Shown here one piece after another: positions 42,201-52,537 of a stretch of 64,000 bases of DNA. Source of the DNA: Arachis hypogaea (lineage: Eukaryota > Streptophyta > Magnoliopsida > Fabales > Fabaceae); the NCBI RefSeq assembly GCF_003086295.3, contig NC_092045.1, positions 91,402,693 to 91,466,692 on the forward strand. The letters are read 5' to 3'. A program made the position numbers and the translations under genes. Under the pieces are notes generated by a model, which ran no database searches, was not told the origin of the DNA, and was given only the letters and a program-made list of their open reading frames with translations. Each line of letters opens with the position of its first letter. Position 1 is the first letter of the stretch.

Positions 42201-43502
42201 AGGTGTTGTATGATTATAATTATGATCATGTTTATGATTGAGAATAACTCGAGTTGGGGATGCACGACAGAGAGACAGTCCAATGGTTAGCTACCAGGAC
42301 TTGTCGAGTTGGCTATATAACCGACAGATGATATCATCAGCCATAGGGCAGGCATTCATCATTTGCATATGTTTGAATTGTTGTGGGTTTGCCTACTTAT
42401 TTTGGATTGCTATATCATATATACTATGTTACTTGATTATGTACTACTTGTTCTACTTGTACTTTAATTGTGTATTACTTGTCTGTATTGCTTGTGTTTG
42501 TACAACTGAGAGGTCCCTCATGCTGGTGTCGGTGGACGCTGAGGGCTGTTCTTGAGGAGATAACTTGATGATATAATTGAATAATGATGATGATCATTGA
42601 ATGAGATAATTTGAGCTCCCTAGGTAGACGCAGTGAAGTGAATTCACTTGCTCCAGGCGTGGATATGATGTATTGATATAGTATTGCTGAGGCAGAATAA
42701 CTGGTGATAGTTTTGTTTATAATTCTGGTCCTAGTTTGTTGGAGAGTTAGCAAGTTGAGAAGAATGAGAAAGATGAATTAGATTTAGCATTCCCTTATGA
42801 CAGTTGCCTATTTATGGATTAGCGAGATCATAGGGTGAATATTTGGTGAAAAGAAGTTTAGGATGCTTAATGAGTTTTTATTGCAGTGCATTGTATTTAT
42901 TTGGCACTTTTACCTTACTGGGAACCCATGGGTCAGGGGTTCTCATTCCGTATATATCTCTTGTTTTTCAGATACAGGTCCAGGTGCTCACAAGTGAGCT
43001 GTGGTTCATCCGAGAGATGGCGAAGATCTTTACATTCTCCACTTTATATTTTGCTTAGAATCTCTCTACCTTTATTTTGAAGAACTTATATTATGTATTG
43101 AACTCTTTTAAACTTGCCTATAGAGGCTCTTATGTTTCTTTTGGGAGAGCTTAGGAGATTCTGTTGTCAACTAGTGTTATACTATACCCTAGCCGACCTA
43201 AACTTCGCGGGTCACGACTAGTGGCTATTTACTTATGTTATATATCTATATACTATCCTTCTCTTATTCTCCTTTGTGCCTTTATCTATTTATCGCTTTC
43301 GACTTCACGCTTTATCTTTTAGTCGTCGAAACGTGAGTGATGCTCCATTGCGATTTTATTTTTACTCTTTTTACGCTTCTCAATTAATACTCCTTTCAAT
43401 TATACTTATATTTATATATTAAAGATCCACCTGAGAGTCGTACCACCATAATATCATTGACTTATGACTCGAGCATAAGGATTTGAATATTAGGGTGTTA
43501 CA
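39205..43502 (+). mobile_element. Probable solo LTR, about 4.3 kb
   Basis: Begins TGTAAAATCCGGTC and ends GGTGTTACA, so it has TGTAA..TTACA-type inverted ends. The flanks GATCA (39200-39204) and GATAA (43503-43507) agree at four of five positions, fitting a 5-bp target duplication. No internal second LTR, primer-binding site or gag/pol is present. It carries an ACGCGT-rich block at 40,878-41,170 and a 60-bp-period tandem array at 41,697-42,110. LTRs this long are typical of Tat/Ogre-type elements. A non-autonomous element is the alternative, but no repeat of the end sequences is seen inside. Confidence 0.6.
41697..42110 (+). repeat. Tandem array, about 60-bp period, seven copies
   Basis: Units resemble GCAAGGGTTGTGGTT then CCCACTTGCTCCGGGTC, at about 41697, 41759, 41819, 41878, 41935, 41996 and 42077; an eighth outlier is near 42632. 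Copies at the right end are more diverged. It lies inside the putative solo LTR. Confidence 0.85.
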
Positions 43503-45789
43503 GATAAAATCACCGTCCTTGCCTGATGCAGGTGCCAAAACAATTATCAAATCAATACGCAAGCGGGATAACACCCAGACCTTACCAAACCAGCCATTCA
43601 GGCTACAATTAATCAATATCAATGTCTTTTAGCACTTTTATAAATTATCAAATGCACTAATCCCAATTCATTATCAATTTTTCACACTTAGATTCATTAA
43701 TCTCAATTCCTTATCAATCTATCATTTCCATTCTCTCATGAGCCGGATAAGATCACTGTCCTCATCGTGGATAGGATAAAACCACCATCCTCACATAGTA
43801 GTTTACGCATTGAGCAAGTGGGATGATACCATTGTCCTTGCCAGGCAAGAAATCAAGATCACATCTTAAACCAATTTACAATTCCATCCAGTCTCAAAAA
43901 CCCTAAAACCGAAACCTATATCAATCTCATTATTCCGTAAGCAGGATGAGACAACCCTCCTCACCACGGGAGGGACAAAGCCACCATCCCCACAATATTT
44001 CATCCGGTTAACTAAGTGTTTATCTAGGAATAGTTCAATTTAATTTGTCATATCACTCTCTAGTGTATTCAAGGTTTAATTATCAGTTATTCAACTCCAT
44101 ACGGAGGTTAAAGAGTGTTATAACCATGCCGGAAAGGCAGAACAGTCAAAAATAGAGTTTTGGAAAAAACAGTGTTCATGTGTACGAACATATGTGCAAA
44201 ATTCTCTTGGTGTGTGTACGCACACCCTCGTGCATACGCACGATTTCGAACACTTGTTATGAGTCGTGCGCCCGCACACTAGTTAGTTTTGTTGATTTTC
44301 TGCAAAGCCTGCAATTTCAGATTTTTATACCAGTTTTTAAATGCGCATAACTTTTGCTACAAAATTTTGTTTTCCTGCGTTCTTAAATAGTTTTAAATCT
44401 TTCATTATCATATTTAATTAAAGATAAAATTCACTCAATTTCGAGCATCGAGCGCCAAGTTATGCCCCATCGAAGTTGGTCAAAAACCCAATCTTATCAA
44501 AATTCTACATAATGTTCATTTTGCTATTTTCTCAATTCATTTCCTTTCTAAACCAACACAAACCAATCTTTACACACCCTCTACACTCAAAATTCTCCTC
44601 CACCTCAATCTCAAAAATTTTACTATCCAAATTTATATCCATCTATAATTACCTCATTTTCATTCTCAACCATATTTAACAACACAAACATCAACATGTA
44701 AATCATCACAACGCCAACTACACAATTATTTAAAGCATCTGGCCAACATAACTCTATAATCAAACAATCAATCAATGTATTTTTTCACTAAATTATTCAC
44801 CAATAATCAATTCAACAATCAATTACCCAACAAATTTTCATCATCCCAACAACAAATCACACATGGCAAATGCCACCAACTTACTATAACTTACATACTA
44901 GGGGATACCTTACCTTATCACGGTCTTCGACCTAATTTTCATATCAAAGCCTTAAAAGGTAATTAACATAACATCTATCAATTCAATCATGCATACATAC
45001 ATCACAACACCATCAATTTTTACCAAGCTCACCAAAATTTCAATTCTCAAATTCACAACATATCACATCTTTGACGGCGTTTTCTTAACACTTGAATTCT
45101 TTCCTCTCTGAATGGACACAAGCTTTAGTTAATCCTTCAAGTTTCCACCAAGTGACCCAAAAATCAGCCCAAGTGCCAATTCAAGCCTCAACAAAAGCTC
45201 CGCAACCACACCAAGTACCCAATCCATACTAAAATCAACCAAGCAACTCTAATTTCACCAAATTTTACATATATTTAAACTAGGATTCGTACGTATAGGA
45301 GAAAATTCAAAGAAAAAGAGTTTTCTTATCTTGAACCACGAAACCTTAGGTCAAAACCACTCTAGGACCCGAGATAAGCCTCCCCTAAACACCAAAACGA
45401 CAATGTTTTAACATTCACCTAACCAAAACTAAAATTTGAAGGAAAAAACAAAAATGAGGTAGAGTTCTTGGGAGTACTCACCATAAAAGTGGCATAGAAT
45501 CAAAGAGAAATTCGAGAGCGACGCGTGACCACAAACAGGTTTTCGATCGGAGTTACAATTTGAAAGTTATGTGGATTGAAGATGGTGATGAATAGTAAAA
45601 GTTAGGGCATCTCACTCTCCTTCTCTTCTCTCCATCGTGACTCTCTCTCAATAATGGGGGATGAGTGGCCGAATTGTGTTAAGTGAGGTGCTTATGTATC
45701 ATGGGCTTGAACCCAATGTGGGTCCGTTTGTGATTCTTAGCCCGTTAGTTCTATCGTGAGCCTAAATCATTGTGTTTGGATTTCTATCC
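43503..45789 (-). mobile_element. LTR-family fragment (right part), minus orientation
   Basis: Continues the repeat interrupted at 39,204: tandem-like units with ACCACCATCC and GTGGGATGATACC at 43,500-44,000. Its minus-strand order parallels the solo LTR in the other orientation: TTTTTGACCAACTT(C/T)G plus a GCATAACTT block (about 44,460), then a GTGCGCACGA-rich block (44,175-44,285). At 45,490-45,560 GTCACGCGTCGCTCTCGA matches the CACGCGTCGCTCTGCC near 39,752. So it is a related LTR inserted earlier in opposite orientation. No gene. Confidence 0.5.
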
Positions 45790-46009
45790 TGCAGACATCT
45801 TCATCCCTGACCATTTGAAAATAATTTAAAATTTCTGACCTTTTAAAAATTAGACATATGAATCCCTCCATTCATGTGGGTCCATCAGACCCAACGAAAA
45901 AGTTTGACATGATTCTCGTTGTACTGACTTGGCCGTTGCGAATGCACACGTGACGAAAAAGTTTTTAAAATAGGACAAATTAGTCCCTCTTCTTTGTCAC
46001 TCTCTTTAG

Positions 46010-46275
46010 TGCAGGGCACTTGAGCTCTACTTCTGTGTTGTTCTTGAGCGCATGCCGACTTCCTATAGCACAAACCTCTCTTCTGAGTCACCAATCTCCA
46101 ACGTACTCATGGTGGCACTGAAGCGTGCACAGGCATTCCTCACCATCAAATTCAAGCTCAAGCAGCTCATTATATCCATCCTCGACGACTCAAGCGTTAG
46201 CAGAGTCATCGGTTAAGAGGAATGCAAATCGGTTAAGGAAGCATTCCTCCACTGAAGTTCGCAGATTGGTAAAGC
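46010..46275 (+). pseudogene. SMAX1-like (D53/SMXL type) Clp-N domain fragment
   Basis: After an acceptor-like TTTAG, the frame reads CRALELYFCVVLERMPTS, then SPISNVLMVALKRAQA, then KLKQLIISILDDSSVSRV and a stop at about 46,212; REASFSS-like sequence follows out of frame near 46,240. This is the order of the second Clp N-terminal repeat in plant SMAX1-LIKE proteins, which repress strigolactone/karrikin responses and are degraded via MAX2 (family knowledge). A conserved stretch between KRAQA and the Leu-Glu-Gln-Leu helix (usually HQRRG plus a Gln run) is missing. No other exon is nearby. It is a short non-functional fragment. Confidence 0.72.
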
Positions 46276-47108
46276 TTCTTGTCTGGTTTTGTTTTTTAAG
46301 TACATATGCTGAAGAATGAACGTTCATTTGTGTAAAAGATGAGTTGAGTCTTGGTTGATTTTTTTCCTTTTGTTTGCTTTGGATAAGAAGTGGAAGGAAT
46401 GTGCCTCTAACTCATCCCAGTTCTCCCAGAAAGCGCCAAAAAGTTCATGCTTTATGTTTCCATGTTTGATTTGCTTTCAATTGTTATTATGTAAAGTCAA
46501 TTATCGTGTGACCTTAGCTTGTGTCATGAATTATTCAGGATTCAAGAAATTATTTATAGTGAATGGATTATAATTACAGTTTTGATTTATTTTGATTCGA
46601 TTCAATGTTGCTATCTATTTGCTTTGTTTTGATTTGATAAGGTAGTTATTAAAAAAAAATGTTTTAAGCGTCTTTATGTGAGTAACTCCCATAAAATAAT
46701 TGTTAAACCTTTTAACACATCTAATATATTAAATAAATATGATATTCGAGTGATTCAGATCATTTAAGTTTCGTGTATAATCCAAAACGATGAAATAATG
46801 AATGATAAGTTGATAACAAAGGAAATGAGAGAATATGAGTATATCAATCATAAAATTCCTGAAAAAATAGGCCTACCAAATTTGACTTCGGACCCTTAAT
46901 AAGTTAGGTACATTGTGTCGGGGTTTTGGAGTGACACTATTTAAGTTTTTCTTTCTTATTGGAGGTTATTTAGTGTTTTTCACATTTATTTTTTAATTGA
47001 TGTATTTTACATGTATGTGAAAAAATATAATTCATGAATGATGTTTTGTCAAAAAAAAAAAAAACAAAACAAATTCAAAAAGTATAATTTGTAAATGATA
47101 TTTTAGAG
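46276..47108. other. Intergenic, AT-rich
   Basis: No convincing gene. A frame at 46,355-46,573 has KKWKEC but no other similarity I can defend. Confidence 0.45.
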
Positions 47109-47336
47109 AAAACATTCATTTTGGTCTTTGAAGTTACACTCGAGTCTCAATTTAGTCTTTGAAGTTTTAATTGTTTTAATTTAGTCTCTAAACTTTTCAA
47201 TTGATTCTGTGACGAAAACCATCGTAGAGATTAACGTGATTAAAATTTGAAAAATTTAGAGACTAAGTTGAGACAATTAAAATTTCAAAGACTAAATTAA
47301 GGCTTGAATGTAATTTTAGAGACCAAATTAAATATT
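47109..47336. mobile_element. MITE-like foldback, about 95-bp arms
   Basis: Left arm (TTGGTCTTTGAAGTTACA, TCAATTTAGTCTTTGAAGTT) is repeated inversely on the right (AATTTCAAAGACTAAATTAA, TAATTTTAGAGACCAAATTA). The centre holds GTGACGAAAACC. No coding capacity. From here to about 47,937 the DNA is AT-rich with no gene. Confidence 0.75.
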
Positions 47337-47937
47337 TTTTAATATTTTATCAATTTATGAGTAATATTTTATCCGTGACGTTTGTCAATTTTGTTGCTCC
47401 ATACAACAGCGTAAAATATGTTTTTTCAACTATTTTTGGAGATTATACCTCCTCTTGGCCCAATATTTAAAAAAATATTTGATCATAAAATATAAATGTA
47501 ACGGATATATTACCCATACACTATAATCAAGTTATATTAATTATATATTTTTAAAAATACATAATTTACAAAATTTCATGCTTTAACGAAAATACTTTAT
47601 ATATTTTGTTTTCTTGATAGTTAGAAATATATGAATGTTTAAATTTGATTAAAGTTTTAGAGTAATTACTATTTACAATAATAAAGAAAATGTGAAAAAA
47701 AACTGATCAAACAAATAAAAGTCTAATTTACTTTATTTCGCTTTTCAAAAGATCTTATGATCTTAGGAATGCAAATTTCCATAAATTTTGTGATGTATCG
47801 TCATTGTCACAACAAGCATATGTTTTTTTTTAAATTATCTAAGACCCAAGTTATTAACATATACAAGTTAAAATATGTTTTTGCATATCATCGAAAATCC
47901 CCTTTTCTTAATAATGAAATAAAAGATGATTTTTTTG

Positions 47938-48338
47938 GAATACTTACCTAAATTGGTTTCTAAGAATTTTAAAAACAGACATTTTAGTCTAAAAAAATTA
48001 ATACATAGATTAATTTCCAAGATTTTATTCTGGCAGACAAATCAGTCTCCAATTCATTTTTTGACAGAATAATTACTTAAATCAGTCCCCAAAGATTTTA
48101 AAAACGGACATTTTAGTCCCAAAAAAGTTAATGTACAAATCAATTCCAACGTTTCTCTCCGTTAGACATAACAATCCTCCGTCCAAAAATAAAATAAAAT
48201 AAAAAATTATTATTATTATTATTATTATTATTATTTGCATAATAATATTGTACTATAATTTTTTTTATTTTTTAAACAAAAATAATAATAAATTTATTCA
48301 TTAGATTCTTATGTATGTATTTATATATATATTCACTC

Positions 48339-48399
<61 letters not shown>

Positions 48400-48702
48400 A
48401 TTATTAGAGATTATTTTACAAAAAATTTAAGATTAAAACCATTTAATATTTTTGTATTTAATAGAATCAAAAGATGTACTATTTTAAAAAAAACATGTTT
48501 GTATTAAAAGAAACATGTATTTAATATAAATCCAAATTAAATTATTTTCTTTTAACACATATTTTTTTTAATACGAACATGTTTTTTTTTTTCAATAGGA
48601 CATCTTTTTATTATATTAAATACAAAAATATTAAATAATTTTAACTTTGAATTTTTTGTATAATAATCTCTAATAATTTTATTGATTATTATTATTGAGT
48701 GA

Positions 48703-48794
<92 letters not shown>

Positions 48795-49132
48795 AATTTA
48801 TCATTATTTTTGTCTAAAAAATACAAAAAATTATAATATAATATTATTGTGCAATTAATAATAATAATTATTTTATTTTATTTTTGGATGGAGAATTTTT
48901 ATGTCTAATAGAAAAACATTCGAGATTGATTTCTACATTGATTTTTCTTAGGGACTAAAATATCTGTTTTTAAAATCTTTGGAGACTGATCTGGGTAATT
49001 ACTCTACCAAAAAATGAATTAGAGATTGATTTGTCTTTTGGAATAAAACTTTAGAAATTGATTTGTGTATTAATTTTTTTGAATTAAAATATCCACTTTT
49101 AAAATATTTGGGACTGATTTGAGTAATTACTC
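47938..49132. mobile_element. 1.2-kb foldback element with central microsatellites
   Basis: The left arm (47938 to about 48330) is found inverted at about 48,790-49,132: paired blocks include CCAATTCATTTTTTGACAGA with the CAAAAAATGAATTAGAG side, and AAGATTTTAAAAACGGACAT with GTTTTTAAAATCTTTGG. Each arm itself holds two diverged copies of the TTTTAAAAACnGACATTTTAGTC unit. The centre carries (TTA)n at 48,207-48,234, (AAT)n at about 48,339-48,394 and (AT)n at about 48,705-48,789. It ends 160 bp before the RPL27 start codon. Confidence 0.85.
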
Positions 49133-49295
49133 AAAGTTTTATTTATAATTTTTTTTGGTCATTTTAGCAAAAGTGAATGGACTTTGATGTAATTTTAAGT
49201 TTTCCTTATCTTCTTCTTCTCCTTGTCTTGAACTGTGACTTGTGAGGTAATAATACAGTGTGGTGAGAACAGAGAAGAGAACCTGTGGCTGAACG
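49133..49295 (+). promoter_or_regulatory. Proximal promoter / 5' UTR of RPL27
   Basis: Only about 160 bp separates the foldback from the start codon. The CTTCTTCTTCTCC pyrimidine tract near 49,210 is typical of plant ribosomal-protein leaders. A distinct TATA box is not obvious. The upstream promoter may lie inside the foldback element. Confidence 0.45.
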
Positions 49296-50377
49296 ATGGC
49301 GGTGAGTTTCAACCTTGCAACAGCATTCAAAGGCCTTTCTCTGTCGTCGTCTTCCTCTTCCTATGCTTCTGCTTCGCCGCTTCCCTCCTTTGTATCTCTC
49401 CCTCGCACACACATTCAGTTTCGGCCTCCTCTCCCTCTCACCATCCAGAACGCCCACAAGAAGGGAGCTGGCAGCACCAAGAACGGCCGTGATTCCCCCG
49501 GCCAACGCCTCGGCGTCAAGATCTACGGTGATCAAGTCGCCAAACCCGGTTCCATCATCGTTCGCCAACGTGGTACTAAGGTACTATTGATTCCAATTTT
49601 CATTCTCTGTTTTTTGAATATGCACTCTATCTATTTGTTCTATTGTCTAAGCTGACTGAGGGGTTCCAATAGTGTTTATTATGTTTCATTTTTTTGCTAT
49701 GTTTGCTTTCTTCCTTACATAAACATTTGTATTTTATACAGAACTTTTCAAGTTTCAATGGTGTTAAGTAGATGATAGGTGAATAGGTAGTACTATAGCT
49801 TGCTTACGACTGCAAAACCATGCTTCCTTAAACTTTGAAGCTTGATTATATATAAAAATTTGACCATTACCACGTTTTTGGCATTTAGAAATTTACGAGT
49901 AATATAAAATGTGTAGCATCCTATCACTTCGAAGAAGAAGAAGAAAAAAAAAGACCATACAGGGTCATCTAAGTTTTGATTTTGTTTTGGACAATACTTT
50001 TAGTTTCATGCAGGAAAGAATGTGGGGCTTGGCAAAGACTATACCATCTTTTCCTTGATTGATGGAGTTGTGAAATTTGAGAAATTTGGGCCTGACAGGA
50101 AAAAGGTTAAGTGAAGCTTTTTACACCTTGTTTATGTTACTTAGAAAAATTATAGAGAGTACAAATTGAAGCTTAATTATTATGATTTCTTCTACTTCAG
50201 GTGAGTGTTTACCCACGAGAAGTGCAACCTGAGAACCCCAACAGCTATAGAGCAAGGAAGAGGGAGTATTTCAGGATGAGGCGCGAACGCAGAAAGGCTA
50301 GAGAAGCAGCAGTACTTCAACCCCAGCTGGTGTTAGCTTCTGTTCCTGATGTTGCCATCACTAATTCAGTGTGCTGA
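49296..50377 (+). CDS. RPL27: 50S ribosomal protein L27, chloroplastic, 187 aa, 3 exons
   Basis: Component of the plastid ribosome large subunit, near the peptidyl-transferase centre. Exons 49296-49580, 50004-50105 and 50201-50377 (GT-AG, all phase 0; 564 nt). Residues 1 to about 52 are a Ser-rich transit peptide ([15 protein letters not shown]). The mature bL27 core starts [17 protein letters not shown] and contains [38 protein letters not shown] and [15 protein letters not shown]. The basic C-terminal extension ([29 protein letters not shown]) is usual for plant plastid L27. The acceptor was set at TTTTAG before 50004, because it restores the conserved FH-x-GKN; a downstream CAG would drop three residues and is less likely. 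No stop or frameshift. Confidence 0.97.
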
Positions 50378-52537
50378 TACATGTGAAAAATTCCCCCTGT
50401 ATCTGTGATTCCCTTATAGCATTGTATTCAGTTTGTTTTGATTTTGAAATAAAAAAATTAATATGATTGTATGTGTTATTCATTTATTCTTGACATTTCC
50501 TTTTGTTCAATAATTTTCTGTTTGATGATGAGTTCTCACACTTCCCACCTTCACAAGCTAAGCAAGATTGATATACATTAATATCACTGGATCATTCCCC
50601 CGTCCTGTCTTTTCATTTTTTTTCCCCTTCCCCCGGCGCCGGAACTTTGCATCGTGAAAAAATATATATATATTCCGAAATATATATAAAACGTATAATG
50701 AAATATGCACAAAATTTAAGCTTATAGAACATTTGTAATTTTTTATTAGTTTGCGACACATTATTTAAAAAATTCAAGTCACACATTATTTAGCCAATGA
50801 ACTTCATATATTGCTAAAAGAATTATAAATACTCATGTATTATATTATTTTTTATGTTTAATTCTAAATCATTTAAAGAAGTAAGATGTTTAGCAATTTT
50901 GAACATGACATGTGCCAAAAAAAAAAAAAAAAGAAGGAAGAAAAGACACCCCTTAGGTGGAGTTGTGGACTCTGGACAGATTATATTTTAATGGTTTGAG
51001 CAAGTTGCAAACTGAAGAAACCTACCTGTATTCCAATTAGAATAAATTATTATTTTTTATTATAAAATAAATTTAAATGTTTACATTTTAACCTCAAAAT
51101 ATTTAAACTAACTCGATACACATAAAAATTGAATTAGTTCCATAAAATTACCCACAGATTAATCTTTTTTTCATTACAAATACATGCCTTTTATTACAAT
51201 AATTTTAAAAAAATTAAAACAAATACATCTAGATAGATTTAGTATTTTTTTAGATTTATAATTTTAGATGTGTTACAACTTACAATTGAAAAAAAAATAA
51301 CTTTTACGCACATACATTTTAATCATTTTAAAAGCGCTAATGTTCAAATAAGTAATGAAAAAATCCAACTAATAATAAAATAATTGTTGAAAACTATAAA
51401 CTTTTATTAAATTTTTATTTGTTATCTTTTTTTTCTCCCGAATATCTGCAATTGCTCCTTTATTTATCTTTAATTCGGTCTAATTATTTTATGTTGGTGG
51501 TATTCTCTAATCATTCTAGAGATAAAGATTAAAAAAATGAAAGAAAGAAAAAAAAAGAAAGGGAAGAAGAAGAAAAGAATATTGATGTATAGACTGATAA
51601 TTCATTTATTGTTTAATTCCATTGTTGATATAATCTTATTAAAATTTTATTTGACAATATGATGAATGAGTTTTGAGTTAACATGCAAGTTACTCGAAAT
51701 AGGAATAAAATAGCACGACTCATCTAATAATAATAAAATATTAAATATGAAATAGTAAATTTATCTTTAGAGGAGTGATACTCTTCTATAAAGATTTTTG
51801 TGAAGAACGTGAGAGAAAGAAAAAAAACAGTACGAGAGAGACGAAATGTACAAATAAAATAAAAAAATGATAAAATAATTATTTAATGAACGGGATAGAA
51901 AGTTAGAAAAATTTTAATATTTAAAATTTAAATTAATTTTAATTACTAACATGTGAGCTACAAATTAAAAATGTGTTTTAATTAAATTTAATTAAATAAC
52001 ATTATTTAAATTTTAAAGGCTGAACAAAGACTAAATTTTATTGTACATGTACAAGTAACATTTTTCATTAAATAACATTATTTAAATTTTAAAGACTGAC
52101 CAAAGACAAAATTTTATTGTAGAAGTAACATTTTCCTTTTTATTATAAAGATGAAATTAAAGCTGCACCGTTAGCAACCATCTAGAAACATGAGTGGAGA
52201 AATATAACAAAACTAAAAGATCAACATATAGGAAGGAAAACTTCTTGAAACCTATACGTACGACTCTAACAAAATCCTGCATGTGACAAAAATTGCTGCG
52301 TCAACTGATCCCTTTTGGTACGTCTTCAAACGTAGCAGCATTAACTAAACTAATCCCATGAAGAAATTGAATAACAATGAATGTGCCTTTATTTGCAGAA
52401 TTTATTATGCACACGTATTTCTTCTTTTTGTATAGTACAAGAGATCTTTTTATCTTGTCAAATGAGAAATATACAAAAGAAATGTTCACAAACACACAGC
52501 TGGAGTGTAAGAAAACTGATTAAAGCAAGGAAACCAA
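50378..52537. other. RPL27 3' UTR then AT-rich intergenic
   Basis: A likely poly(A) signal, AAATAAAAAAATTAA, lies at about 50,447. The rest has no gene. A 76-bp tandem duplication sits at 51,991-52,136 (separate entry). 52,140-52,537 is probably the old promoter of the O-methyltransferase pseudogene. Confidence 0.5.
51991..52136 (+). repeat. Two-copy tandem duplication, about 76 bp
   Basis: ATTAAATAACATTATTTAAA at 51991 and again at 52067, each followed by TTTTAAAG(G/A)CTGA(A/C)CAAAGAC and AATTTTATTGTA. The second copy has a short deletion after TTGTA. Recent duplication, non-coding. Confidence 0.85.

Noticed and set aside
37680..45800. CRISPR-like or satellite array from the short repeated phrases (CCTCAACCT, CACTTGCTCC)
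   Set aside because: Plant nuclear context; repeats are degenerate, lack unique spacers of constant length and lie inside LTRs.
46355..46573. Second exon of the SMXL gene
   Set aside because: Only a KKWKEC stretch is suggestive; the rest does not match anything I can defend.
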